NCBI RefSeq assembly: GCF_900186975.1
Contig: NZ_LT906441.1
Span: 1,736,001 to 1,800,000 of the forward strand
DNA length: 64,000 nucleotides
DNA from: Cutibacterium granulosum
GTDB taxonomy: Bacteria; Actinomycetota; Actinomycetes; Propionibacteriales; Propionibacteriaceae
Reading direction: 5' to 3'
Of the stretch, positions 26,590-37,496 are shown in pieces. The notes below the pieces were generated by a model, which searched no databases, had not been told where the DNA came from, and was given only the letters and a program-made list of their open reading frames with translations. The translations under genes were made by a program, and so were the position numbers. Numbering within the stretch: the stretch's first letter is position 1; the number at the start of each line of letters is the position of its first letter.

Positions 26590-27693
26590 TCAGTTCTCGG
26601 TGGGCGGGCGTGACACCGCCCGGGGATGCGAGCTGCGATAGACCTCACGCAGATGCTCTGCCGTCACCATCGTGTAGATCTGGGTCGTCGTCACCGAGGC
26701 GTGCCCCAGCAACTCTTGGACGACGCGTACGTCCGCGCCTCCGTCGAGTAGGTGCGTGGCATAGGAGTGCCGCAAACTGTGGGCCGACATGTGCGTCGTG
26801 ACACCAGCCGATCGCGCCGCACGCTGCATGATGGCCCACGAACTCTGCCGTGACAGCCGCGAGCCGCGGGAATTGAGCAGGAGTGCCGGGGTGGCGGCGC
26901 CGCGATCCGCCCAGGCGGGACGCCCACGCACCAACCAGGCCTCCACGGCCTCCAACGCATAGTGGCCCAACGGAACGACTCGCTCCTTGTTGCCCTTGCC
27001 GATCAATCGAAGTCCAGAGCTGGGGTCGGCACGTACCCCGCGCAGATCGTCGACATCGAGCTGACAGACCTCGCTGATCCGTGCGCCGGTGCCGTAGAGC
27101 AACTCGAGCAATGCCCGATCCCGCAGCCCCTCAACGGTGGAGGTGTCGCAGGAGGCGAGCAGGGCCTCCACCTCCGCGATGCTGAGCGCCTTGGGAAGCC
27201 GCTTCGCCGGGCTTGCCGGGGCGACGGTCTTGGCGACGTCGTCGCTCACCCATCCCTGGACGAGGGCGAATTTGTGCAGATTGCGCACAGCCACGACGGT
27301 ACGCGTCACCGACGAGGGGGCGAGTCCCCGCTCGGCAAGGTCACGGGCGAACTCGGCGACGTCCGGGCTGGTGGTTCCGGCCAGATCGTCCACGCCACGA
27401 TCGGCCAGGAACTGGGCATACTTGGCCAGGTCACGACGATAGGCCACGACGGTGTTGTCGGACAGGCCACGTTCCACGACCAGGTGCTGCAGGTAGTCAC
27501 TCACCTGGTCGTCGATGGGACGGTGACCATCAGCAGATCTGCCTCCAGCAGCTGGAACGGATCCGGGCAGCGAGCTGGGGCCAGACACCGCAGCTGGCCT
27601 GCCCGTGGAGTCTGAACTGTCCGTGGGGTCTCCGCCCGTGAAGTCTGGGCCATTCGTGGGGCCTGAGCCGTCCGTGGTGTGCGTGTGCCCCAT
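26590..27693 (-). CDS. xerD: Site-specific tyrosine recombinase XerD
   Basis: XerD with XerC resolves chromosome dimers at dif. The SAM-like N-terminal domain starts near VSDYLQHLVVERGLSDNTVV and the catalytic domain holds the R (GTGARISEVCQLD), K (GKGNKERVVPLG), HSLRHSYATHLL, LLGHASVTTTQ and the active tyrosine in IYTMVT. About 65 residues of Thr/Gly/Ser/Asp-rich repeats precede the normal start of the family. The ATG at 27693 was chosen. The frame stays open further up, inside the NUDIX gene. Its chromosomal context shows it is the housekeeping recombinase and not a phage integrase. Confidence 0.88.
   Translation of the reverse strand: MGHTHTTDGSGPTNGPDFTGGDPTDSSDSTGRPAAVSGPSSLPGSVPAAGGRSADGHRPIDDQVSDYLQHLVVERGLSDNTVVAYRRDLAKYAQFLADRGVDDLAGTTSPDVAEFARDLAERGLAPSSVTRTVVAVRNLHKFALVQGWVSDDVAKTVAPASPAKRLPKALSIAEVEALLASCDTSTVEGLRDRALLELLYGTGARISEVCQLDVDDLRGVRADPSSGLRLIGKGNKERVVPLGHYALEAVEAWLVRGRPAWADRGAATPALLLNSRGSRLSRQSSWAIMQRAARSAGVTTHMSAHSLRHSYATHLLDGGADVRVVQELLGHASVTTTQIYTMVTAEHLREVYRSSHPRAVSRPPTEN
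27590..27690. repeat. Degenerate 18-bp tandem repeat in the xerD 5' region
   Basis: About five units of the form CCGTGGRGTCTGRNC recur every 18 bp (one unit is 15 bp). They encode a hexapeptide repeat starting with Thr (TDGSGP, TNGPDF, TGGDP, TDSSDS) in the XerD N-terminal extension. Lengths that are multiples of three keep the frame. Confidence 0.65.
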
Positions 27694-27773
27694 CGCCGTG
27701 GCATCCCCGGCTGGCGGGGGGGACGGTGTCGACGTCGTCCGGAGCTGAGCGGTGGAGTGAGGCTGTGGGGAGT

Positions 27774-30208
<2,435 letters not shown>

Positions 30209-30280
30209 TTACCGCACCTGCGTCACCAGGACGCCACCCGACACGTCACCGTGTCGTCTCGATCCCACACCACTGCTGCC

Positions 30281-31990
30281 TCACAGCCCACTGTCTCGTG
30301 ATGGTTGGCCGCCCCGGGCAAGGTCCAGCAGCTCGCGAGCATGGTCGACGGCGGTCTGCGAACCGGACATGCCACTCATCATCCGGGCAAGTTCCCGTTC
30401 CCGATCCGCCTCGCCGACCTCACGCACCCCAGATCGGGTGATACGCCCGTCATCGGCCTTGGTGACGACCAGATGGGTGTCGGCGAAGGCAGCCACCTGC
30501 GCCAGGTGGGTGACGACGATGACCTGGTGGCGGGTGGCCAGGGCTGCCAGTCGGCGTCCGATCTCGATGCCGACGCTGCCGCCGACGCCGGAGTCGATCT
30601 CGTCGAAGACCAGGGTTCTCCCACTCTCGCTCCCGGCCAGGACGACCTCCAGGGCCAATCGGACCCGGGACAGCTCACCACCGGAAGCGGCCTTGGACAG
30701 CGATGCCGGGGCAGCCCCCGAGTTCGCAGCCAGCATGATGGTGACGGCATCGGTGCCGGTGGGGCCCATCGGTGCTTCGTCGAGCTGGAACTCCACCCGG
30801 GCCGATGGCATCGCCAGAGCTGCCAGCTCCGGGGTGAGGTCGTGGTGCAGTCGAGCTGCGGTGCGGTGCCGGATCGCACTCAGCCGGGAGGCCGAGGCAG
30901 CGAGTTGGCCCTTGAGCTGCTGCACCTGTGCGGTCAGCTCGTCGACGTCGTCATCACCGCCGACGAGGTGGTCGAGATTCTCCCGATCCTGCTGGGTGGT
31001 TCTCAGCAGATCGTCCAGTGTCGTCGCCCGGGAGCGCAGCAGACGTTGGATGGCGCTGAGCCGTGCCATGACCTCGTCGAGTTCACCGGGCCCGGTGTCG
31101 GACTCGGCGGCCAGTCGTGCGACGTCGGCAGCCAGATCGGTGAGGTCGACCTCGATGCCCTGGGCTCGCTGGGCCAGTCCGGCGGCACGTGGGTCCTCGT
31201 CCCCCATCGCGGCGAGTTGGGCAGCTGCCTGGCTCACCAGGGCCAGGGCGCCCGGTTGCAGCTCTGCCTCGCCCTGCGCTCCGTTGAGGAACTGGTCGGC
31301 CTGCTGCAGCGATTCACGCAGGGTCTGGGCCACCTGCATGTGCCGTGAGGTGGCGAGGAGCTCGTCGTCCTCACCGGGGTGCGGATCGACCTTGTCGAAC
31401 TCGTCGAGGCGGCGGCGGAGCACCTCGATCTGCAGATCCTTCTCGTCTCGTCCAGTGGTGGCCTCGTGCAGCCGAGCCGCCACGTCGGTGTATCGCGACC
31501 ACAGCTCGTGGTGGTCATGCAGCGCCGCGGCCATCTCCTCTCCTCCAGCTCGGTCGAGCATGAGGAGCTGGTGGGCAGGATCGGTGAGTCGGATCTGCTC
31601 GGACTGGCCATGGATGGTGATGGTCTGGGAGGTCAGCGAACCGAGTTGGCCGGCCGTCACCCGTGCTCCACCCAGTACGGCCCGGGAGCGCCGCGACGAC
31701 AGCACCTGACGGTTGCAGATGACCTCACCATCCTCGCAATCCCCGCCGACCTCGGTGACGTGTCGTGCCATCTGCTCGTCACAGGACATGACGGCCTCCA
31801 CGACAGCACGATCCGTGCCGTGGCGCACCAGACCGGGGTCGGCCTTCTGCCCGAGCAGCAGCCCCAAGGAGCTCACGACCATCGTCTTTCCGGCACCGGT
31901 CTCACCGGTGACGGCGGTGAGTGACCCGGCGAGTTCCAGGGAGGCGTCCTCGATGACTCCGAGATTGCGGATGGTGAGTGTGGTGATCAT
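30281..31990 (-). CDS. recN: DNA repair protein RecN
   Basis: RecN is an SMC-like ATPase that acts early at double-strand breaks. The 569-residue product has Walker A TGETGAGKTMVVSSLG at the N-terminus, long central helices that form the coiled-coil arms and, at the C-terminus, the ABC signature GGELSRVRLALEVV and Walker B TLVFDEIDSGVGG. The ATG overlaps the nadK stop (ATGA). Confidence 0.94.
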   Translation of the reverse strand: MITTLTIRNLGVIEDASLELAGSLTAVTGETGAGKTMVVSSLGLLLGQKADPGLVRHGTDRAVVEAVMSCDEQMARHVTEVGGDCEDGEVICNRQVLSSRRSRAVLGGARVTAGQLGSLTSQTITIHGQSEQIRLTDPAHQLLMLDRAGGEEMAAALHDHHELWSRYTDVAARLHEATTGRDEKDLQIEVLRRRLDEFDKVDPHPGEDDELLATSRHMQVAQTLRESLQQADQFLNGAQGEAELQPGALALVSQAAAQLAAMGDEDPRAAGLAQRAQGIEVDLTDLAADVARLAAESDTGPGELDEVMARLSAIQRLLRSRATTLDDLLRTTQQDRENLDHLVGGDDDVDELTAQVQQLKGQLAASASRLSAIRHRTAARLHHDLTPELAALAMPSARVEFQLDEAPMGPTGTDAVTIMLAANSGAAPASLSKAASGGELSRVRLALEVVLAGSESGRTLVFDEIDSGVGGSVGIEIGRRLAALATRHQVIVVTHLAQVAAFADTHLVVTKADDGRITRSGVREVGEADRERELARMMSGMSGSQTAVDHARELLDLARGGQPSRDSGL

Positions 31991-32955
31991 GACGTGGCCT
32001 GCCCCTGTCGCCATCCCACGACCGGCAGGGCGAACTTCTTCACCAGCCGCGAGGTGAACGGCTGCTCGGAGAGTCGCGCGATGCGCAGGTTCGCCTCATG
32101 GCGCACCACGGTGATCCGGTCACCGGGACGCACCTGACAGCTGCGCCGTCCGTCGCACCACATGATCCCGGAATCGGCACCGTCAGGTTGGATGTCGATG
32201 TCCAGTCGAGCACGTGGGGAGGTGACCAAGGGGCGGGCAAAAAGCGCGTGGGCGGCCACCGGCACCATGAGGATGGCGTCGACGTCCGGCCACATCACCG
32301 GTCCCCCGGCGGAGAAGGCGTAGGCCGTGGATCCGGTGGGAGTGGACACCAGGATTCCGTCGCAGTTCCACCGCTGCACGGCCAGGCCGTCGATGGAGGC
32401 GATGAGGTCGAGCATACGGCGCCGCGACGCCTTCTCCACGCTCAGCTCATTGGCAGCAAAGGATCTCCAGTGTTCCTCACCAGCGGCGTCGGTGAGGGTG
32501 ACCTCGAGCACCAGGCGGTCCTCGACGGTGTAGGCACGGTCAATGACCTGGCGCACCAGGGAGTTCATGTCGGAGCGCTCCAGCTCCGCCAAGAACCCGA
32601 CATGCCCAAGGTTGACCCCCAGCATGGGGACCCGACGAGGAAGAGCCCATTCGGCAGCACGCAGGATGGTGCCATCGCCCCCGAACACGACGACGACCTC
32701 GATACGGCTCTCGCGTGGGTTCACCTCGCTGGGATCGATCGTCGTCAGCGGCACCCCGGGGACCTTCTGCTGCAGAGCGTCGCGTTGGTCGGCAAGTACC
32801 ACGCTGGACACACCCTGCTCGGCGATACCGGCGATGAACTCCCCGGCAGCGTCAAAGGCATCCTCCCGAATGGGATGTGATATCACCGCGACGACTCGGG
32901 GCGAGTCGGCAGGCGCATCTGGTCCGGGAACTCTCTGGGATGCTGCTTCACTCAC
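31987..32955 (-). CDS. nadK: NAD kinase
   Basis: NadK makes NADP from NAD with ATP or polyphosphate. The 322-residue product has VVVFGGDGTILRAAEW (GGDG motif), VNLGHVGFLAE, the NE motif in FAANELSVEKAS and PTGSTAYAFSAGGPV. Start GTG at 32955 lies 7 nt after TAGAGT and lacks a ribosome-binding site, so it is probably leaderless. recN is coupled downstream. Confidence 0.95.
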   Translation of the reverse strand: MSEAASQRVPGPDAPADSPRVVAVISHPIREDAFDAAGEFIAGIAEQGVSSVVLADQRDALQQKVPGVPLTTIDPSEVNPRESRIEVVVVFGGDGTILRAAEWALPRRVPMLGVNLGHVGFLAELERSDMNSLVRQVIDRAYTVEDRLVLEVTLTDAAGEEHWRSFAANELSVEKASRRRMLDLIASIDGLAVQRWNCDGILVSTPTGSTAYAFSAGGPVMWPDVDAILMVPVAAHALFARPLVTSPRARLDIDIQPDGADSGIMWCDGRRSCQVRPGDRITVVRHEANLRIARLSEQPFTSRLVKKFALPVVGWRQGQATS

Positions 32956-32962
32956 GACGTCA

Positions 32963-32968
32963 ACTCTA
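32963..32968 (-). promoter_or_regulatory. -10 box of leaderless nadK
   Basis: TAGAGT on the minus strand lies 7 nt before the GTG start of nadK. It suggests that nadK-recN has a promoter of its own, separate from tlyA. Confidence 0.5.
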
Positions 32969-33109
32969 GCGGCCGTGGTAATCGTGCGACAGATCGTCGT
33001 CCGAGCAAGGCACCATGTCGAAAGGTGGGGTTTGCAACGAATTCTCCATCATGTCGGCAGCGCCGGGTTCCATGTGGCAACCCCAGGTCCCGTGTCAGCA
33101 GCTGCAGGT

Positions 33110-33835
33110 TCACGTACTGCGCACGACGTGGACGAAGAATTCGCGATTGCCGTCCTGACCCGTGATCCTGCTGGGGGCCGTGCCCATGAGGGTCCAGCCG
33201 AGCGCCGATGCCTGCGAGACGACCGTGTCCACGGCTCTGGCCTGCAGCATGGGATCGGTGACGACCCCACGGGCACCAAGGTCCTTCCTGCCCACCTCGA
33301 ACTGCGGCTTGACGAGCAGCAGCATCTGCGACGCATCATGGGTTGCTGCGCTCAGTGGCTCCAGAAGCATGGTGAGTGAGATGAACGACACGTCCCCCAC
33401 GACGAGATCGACCGGCTGCCCGTCGAGGTCATCGAGGGTGAGATCCCGCAGGTTCAACCCCTCCCGCATGACGACACGGGGGTCCTCGGCGAGTTGGGGA
33501 GCCATCTGGCCGTGTCCCACGTCGATGGCGAAGACGCGCTCGGCGCCCCGGTCGAGAACCACCTGGGTGAATCCCCCGGTCGACGCCCCGGCATCGAGCA
33601 CCAGAGGCGGCACCCTGACGTCCAGATCGTCAAGACCACCCAGGAGTTTGTACGCCCCTCGGGAGACCCACGGCTCCTGCTCGGCCATGAGGGGGGTGTG
33701 TGCGTCCACCGGGGTCGACGGCTTGGTGACGACGGATCCCCCCACCCGGACCTTGCCCTCCTTGATGAGTCGGGCAGCAAGGGTGCGTGAGCGCACCAGG
33801 CCGCGCGACACCAGTTCCACGTCCAGCCGAGTCAT
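33110..33835 (-). CDS. tlyA: TlyA family 16S/23S rRNA 2'-O-methyltransferase
   Basis: TlyA methylates cytidines in 16S and 23S rRNA; in mycobacteria its loss gives capreomycin resistance. The 241-residue product has an N-terminal S4 domain (RLDVELVSRGLVRSRTLAAR) and an FtsJ-like methyltransferase domain with SAM motif VLDAGASTGGFTQVVLD, VVGDVSFISL and LVKPQFEVG. The ATG at 33835 starts at the conserved S4 sequence. An ATG nine codons earlier is possible. Confidence 0.93.
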   Translation of the reverse strand: MTRLDVELVSRGLVRSRTLAARLIKEGKVRVGGSVVTKPSTPVDAHTPLMAEQEPWVSRGAYKLLGGLDDLDVRVPPLVLDAGASTGGFTQVVLDRGAERVFAIDVGHGQMAPQLAEDPRVVMREGLNLRDLTLDDLDGQPVDLVVGDVSFISLTMLLEPLSAATHDASQMLLLVKPQFEVGRKDLGARGVVTDPMLQARAVDTVVSQASALGWTLMGTAPSRITGQDGNREFFVHVVRST

Positions 33836-33974
33836 CGGCGCACCACGGGGACCATGCGACATGGTGCACCATCTCGGCACAGGGACTGGTTCATTCGGTG
33901 TCGGGGCACCGAGGTGATCCCCGCCGAAATCTTCGCAGGAGCATCACTCGTGTCAGGCGCCACACATGTGAGCG

Positions 33975-34661
33975 TCATTCCGACACCGCCTCGGCTGTGG
34001 CCTCGGTACGAGCGCGTGGGACACGCTCCTGCTCGTCCTCCCCGAGTCCGCGCGCCTGCAGTGCCTCGCCCAGTTCCAGGGCGTGCCCGACGGCACCGAC
34101 GACGAACGGGATGAGGAATCGCCAGGTCTGTTTCTCCAACCCACGGGCTCGTGCAGCGTCCTTCACGGTGACGAAGGAGGAGAGAAGGTAGGGAATCGTC
34201 GTCCACATGATCGCCATGGTGAGGGCAAATTTCTCGGGTTTGGCACCGAGAAGACGAAATGGTCTGGCCACTGCCGCCGTGGCATCCATGATCCGTCCGG
34301 GATCGGTGGTGCAGGTGAGCATTCTGGCGGTGTAGATGGCTGCCATGATGGCCCCCACATAGGCCACACCGTTCTGCCATGTGGTGAGGAAGACGTGGTA
34401 GACGAGGATGAGGGCATTCATGGCCCACAGGGCAGGGCCCAGTCGCAGGGCCGCCCGGGACGGCAGTCTGGCCACGACGAGGATGATGACGACGGCCAGC
34501 ATGGCGCAGCCAATGGACAGCCACCACCGTCGCCAGATGAATGGCACGACGCCCACCAGGAGGACGACGAGGTATTTCGCCCACAACGGCATCCGGTGGG
34601 CCGCACTGTTGCCGGGTCGATAGCTGCCCAGATAGTCCCCACCGTGTCCCAGTCGATTCAC
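33975..34661 (-). CDS. bioN: ECF transporter transmembrane subunit (BioN/EcfT)
   Basis: This 228-residue membrane protein is the T subunit of an energy-coupling-factor transporter. It has about five membrane segments and the two coupling-helix signatures ARARGLE and LQARGLGE (A-R-G motifs) that contact the ATPase. The GTG start overlaps the bioM stop by 3 bp (GTGA). Order bioY-bioM-bioN and the BioQ-like operator upstream assign it to biotin uptake. Confidence 0.9.
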   Translation of the reverse strand: MNRLGHGGDYLGSYRPGNSAAHRMPLWAKYLVVLLVGVVPFIWRRWWLSIGCAMLAVVIILVVARLPSRAALRLGPALWAMNALILVYHVFLTTWQNGVAYVGAIMAAIYTARMLTCTTDPGRIMDATAAVARPFRLLGAKPEKFALTMAIMWTTIPYLLSSFVTVKDAARARGLEKQTWRFLIPFVVGAVGHALELGEALQARGLGEDEQERVPRARTEATAEAVSE

Positions 34662-35371
34662 TGCAGCCGCCCCACCATTCTGCGTCGGTACCCGGCGATG
34701 ACGGCTGCGGGCTCCCCGTCGTCGACGATCTGCCCACCCTCGACGGCCAGGGCCCGGTCGAAGCTGGCCGCCAGTTCCAGATCGTGGGTGCAGCACAGGA
34801 TCTGCTGGTCGAGGCGCTCGAAGGCGATGCGCAGCATCTCCCGATTGCGCAGGTCCAGCAGGGTCGTCGGTTCATCGGCCAGGATGATGTCTGGTTCGAC
34901 GGCAAGCACGCTGGCCAGGGAGACGAGTTGGCGCTCCCCACCTGACAGGTCGTGGACGGAGCGCCCTGCGATGTCGGAGAGTCCCTGCCTGTCGAGCAGT
35001 TCCAGGGCTCGACGATGACGAGCCCTGCGATCCTTGATGCTGCTGCGCAATGACAACTCCACGTCGGCCACCGGAGTGGACATCACCAGTTGGGCCATGG
35101 GGTTGGTGAAGACGTAACCCGCCTGTCGCCGGGCCAGTCCCGGGTTGGCCTTCGGCTCTATTCCGTTGACGAGGACGGTGCCGCTGGTGGGTTCGGCCAG
35201 GCCGTTGACGAGTTTGAGCAGGGTCGACTTTCCGGCACCGTTGGGGCCGACCACGGCGATGCGGCGCTCGGGCAGGGTGACGTCGACGTCGCGTAGGATG
35301 GTGGTGGTGCGATGGTTGCCCTCGACGTCGTACTCGTCAACGCTCAGGCTGAGATCGTGGAACTCGATCAC
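34658..35371 (-). CDS. bioM: ECF transporter ATP-binding subunit (BioM)
   Basis: This 237-residue ABC ATPase has Walker A VVGPNGAGKSTLLKLV, Q-loop region VFTNPMAQLV, signature LSGGERQLVSLAS and Walker B IILADEPTTLLDLRN. The last motif is the ECF-type form. The GTG at 35371 starts 4 bp before the end of the bioY stop region, so the three genes are one operon. It powers BioY for biotin import. Confidence 0.92.
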   Translation of the reverse strand: MIEFHDLSLSVDEYDVEGNHRTTTILRDVDVTLPERRIAVVGPNGAGKSTLLKLVNGLAEPTSGTVLVNGIEPKANPGLARRQAGYVFTNPMAQLVMSTPVADVELSLRSSIKDRRARHRRALELLDRQGLSDIAGRSVHDLSGGERQLVSLASVLAVEPDIILADEPTTLLDLRNREMLRIAFERLDQQILCCTHDLELAASFDRALAVEGGQIVDDGEPAAVIAGYRRRMVGRLQ

Positions 35372-35375
35372 GCGA

Positions 35376-36143
35376 TCACTTCGTCGTCGGCTCGGTAGCC
35401 GTCCCCGCAACCGTCGCGCTGGGGTCCTCGCCAGGCCGACCACCGGTGGTGTCGGTTTGGGCGGCGTGTCTGGGGGCTGCGGTGCCGGCGGAGTCGGAAC
35501 TGTCACGAGCCTGGGAGGTGCTGGCGTTGGGCTGCGTCGTGGTGCCGGCGGGCACGTCGTTGGCGGTGCGAGCAGCAGGAAGCAGCCGTGGGAAGGCGGT
35601 GAGGACGGCGACGGCGATGGCCACGGCGATGAGGGCCTTGATGAGGTCGATGAGCAGCAGCGGGCCGTTGGCGGCCAGGGCGGCACCGAATCCCATCTTG
35701 GCGAATCCCACCAGGCCCAGCACGCCGCACAGGTAGATGACGAGCAGGTCGACGATGGCGACGAGGTACAGGTGGACCGGCAGCATGGCCTTGCGAGGAC
35801 GACGGGACAGCATCTGGGTGGCCACGGCACCGGAGACGAATCCGCCGAGGACGAATCCCCAGATGTATCCGCCAGTGGGTCCGAAGAGGACGCCGGGTCC
35901 GCTGGACTGCCCGGCGAAGACGGGCAGGCCGAGAGCCCCGACGATGAGGTACAGCGCATTGGCACTGCCGCCGCGCACACCGCCCAGCACGAGTGGAGCG
36001 AGCATGACGGCAATCATCTGGATCGCGAACGGCACGGCCCCGATCGCGAACAACGGCGGGATGATGGCAAGGACGGCGATGAGGGCTGCGAAAACCGCGA
36101 TGAGAGCCAGATCCGTTGCCTGGAAGCGGCGGGATGCTGCCAC
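35376..36143 (-). CDS. bioY: Biotin ECF transporter S component BioY
   Basis: BioY binds biotin in the membrane. The first ~190 residues have six hydrophobic segments with the family motifs GPTGGYIWGFVLGGFVSG and GVRGGSANALYLIVGALGLPVF. The last ~65 residues are a Thr/Ala/Pro/Asp-rich tail not normally present in BioY. GTG at 36143 was chosen because AGGAG lies 7 nt ahead; the longer frame begins two codons earlier. A BioQ-like palindrome overlaps the promoter. Confidence 0.92.
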   Translation of the reverse strand: MAASRRFQATDLALIAVFAALIAVLAIIPPLFAIGAVPFAIQMIAVMLAPLVLGGVRGGSANALYLIVGALGLPVFAGQSSGPGVLFGPTGGYIWGFVLGGFVSGAVATQMLSRRPRKAMLPVHLYLVAIVDLLVIYLCGVLGLVGFAKMGFGAALAANGPLLLIDLIKALIAVAIAVAVLTAFPRLLPAARTANDVPAGTTTQPNASTSQARDSSDSAGTAAPRHAAQTDTTGGRPGEDPSATVAGTATEPTTK

Positions 36144-36240
36144 GATCAATCTCCTAGAAAACGTTGCGATGACGCACGTCCGATCCGACTCAGTTCTCGA
36201 TCAGACGTGCCAGTCAGCACCGCCACGCGGCGCACCCAGT

Positions 36241-36269
36241 ATCATAGCTTCATCTTGAACACCGTTCAG
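36241..36269 (-). promoter_or_regulatory. bioY promoter (-10 TATGAT, -35 CTGAAC)
   Basis: On the minus strand TATGAT (36241-36246) lies 17 bp after CTGAAC (36264-36269). The -35 box and spacer are overlapped by the BioQ-type operator. Confidence 0.55.
36256..36268. promoter_or_regulatory. BioQ-type operator upstream of bioY
   Basis: TGAACACCGTTCA has perfect TGAAC/GTTCA arms around a 3-bp centre and lies between the -35 and -10 boxes of bioY. It matches the two sites at the bioB/TetR intergenic region and the TGAAC-N3-GTTAC motif known for corynebacterial BioQ. Binding here should block bioYMN transcription when biotin is ample. Confidence 0.75.
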
Positions 36270-36337
36270 GACGGGCCACCAAGCTCGGACACGTCCAGCT
36301 GCGCTGCGATCAACGCGATGCGCCACGGGCACGGGGA

Positions 36338-36510
36338 TGAACCAGCGCGACTGGCCCAGTGCGGATTGATCCGGCGCAGATCGATTCAGTGCACATTGAC
36401 CCGGCGCGGATCGGTTCAACTCAGATTGGCCCGGTGCAAATCAACCCACCGCGGGTCGACCCAGCTTGACCCAACGCGAATCGATCCGGCGCGACTCGAT
36501 TCAGTGCAGC
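36338..36510. repeat. 15-bp tandem repeat array (about 11 copies)
   Basis: Imperfect units of 15 bp run from the end of the HAD gene toward bioY, for example GATCCGGCGCAGATC, GATTCAGTGCACATT and GACCCGGCGCGGATC. One copy is cut to 10 bp near 36458. GATCCGGCG-like and GATTCAGTG-like units alternate in part, giving a 30-bp higher-order period. The HAD stop codon lies in the last copy. The rest of the 36144-36500 interval holds only the bioY promoter and operator. Confidence 0.85.
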
Positions 36511-37496
36511 AGGTCGAACACCGACAGAGCGTCGTGGTTCACGGGCACCCTATCCGTCCACACGAGCTCCAGCAGGGCCCGCACCCCGCAGAGCTGGGCT
36601 GCCATGTCATGGTTGGTCAGGTCGACCTCGAGATCGCCATCGATCTGGCGTACGAGCTGCCCATCGCACCGTGCCGCGTCGCCGTCGACGACAACTCGCT
36701 GGGGTGGCTCGAGGAGCGCACCGAGATCGGCACCGATGTGGTCGGGGCGACGATCAGGATCGGCATCCATGAGGTCGTGCACCCCATGGGCCCCGGTGAG
36801 GACGAACAGCGACGTGATGCCGGCATTGCGGGCGCCAAGGATGTCGGTGTCCAACCGGTCCCCGACGAAGATCGGTCGATGGCACCCCAGCCGAGTGCAT
36901 GTGGCTTCCAGCAGGGGGCGAGCCGGCTTGCCGGCCATCGTCGGTTCCCGATCGACGCAAGCACCCACGACGGCAAGTTGCGCCCCGAGCCCCGGGACCA
37001 GCCCGCGATCGGTGGGGCGAGTCATGTCGGGATTGGACGCGTACCAGTGCGCACCGGCCTGGACGGCAAAGGCCGCCTCCTCCAACCGTGACCACTCGAT
37101 GTCCGGGTCATAGCCCTGGATGACAGCCTGCGGATGCTCATCAGCGCTGTGTACCGGGACGAGACCGCGTTGTCGGGCCAGATCGTCGACATTGGAGGTA
37201 GCGGCGATGAGGACCCGGGTCCCCTGCCCCAGCTCGGTGGCGACCAGGGCCGTCACGGCCTCTGCGGAGGAGACGACGTCCGAGGGTGCCGCGGGAATGC
37301 CCATGTCGGTGAGCTGATCGGCGACCACGGTGGTGGCCCGAGCGGCGTTGTTCGTCACGAAACCCACGCCCACGCCACGCGCACGCAGCCGGGACATCGT
37401 GGCAGGTACCGCCGGCACGACCTCGGATCCGAGATACACCACGCCGTCCAGGTCGAAGAGCGCGGCGTCATGGGAATCAATGAGTGCTTCAGTCAT
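36501..37496 (-). CDS. HAD-IIA family phosphatase (NagD/phosphoglycolate-phosphatase-like)
   Basis: This 331-residue protein has the HAD motifs FDLDGVVYLG (nucleophile Asp), FVTNNAARA (motif II), a lysine in AGKPARPLLE and the acidic IFVGDRLDTDILGARNAG (motif IV). The cap arrangement is class IIA. Its mycobacterial positional counterpart (beside tlyA) removes phosphate from glycerol-3-phosphate or phosphoglycolate. The ATG at 37496 overlaps the end of the upstream repeat-protein gene by 8 bp. About 70 C-terminal residues past the HAD fold are of unknown function. Confidence 0.88.
   Translation of the reverse strand: MTEALIDSHDAALFDLDGVVYLGSEVVPAVPATMSRLRARGVGVGFVTNNAARATTVVADQLTDMGIPAAPSDVVSSAEAVTALVATELGQGTRVLIAATSNVDDLARQRGLVPVHSADEHPQAVIQGYDPDIEWSRLEEAAFAVQAGAHWYASNPDMTRPTDRGLVPGLGAQLAVVGACVDREPTMAGKPARPLLEATCTRLGCHRPIFVGDRLDTDILGARNAGITSLFVLTGAHGVHDLMDADPDRRPDHIGADLGALLEPPQRVVVDGDAARCDGQLVRQIDGDLEVDLTNHDMAAQLCGVRALLELVWTDRVPVNHDALSVFDLLH

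Noticed and set aside
26590-27693. Phage integrase
   Set aside because: The tyrosine recombinase lies in the conserved pyrG-NUDIX-xerD-parA order, and no phage genes or attachment sites are near.
36338-36510. CRISPR array
   Set aside because: Repeats are 15 bp with no unique spacers and no cas genes nearby.
35145-37091. A 648-residue plus-strand frame covering bioM, bioY, the repeat array and the HAD gene
   Set aside because: It is opposite three clear genes and includes the 15-bp repeats. No family feature or ribosome-binding site is seen.
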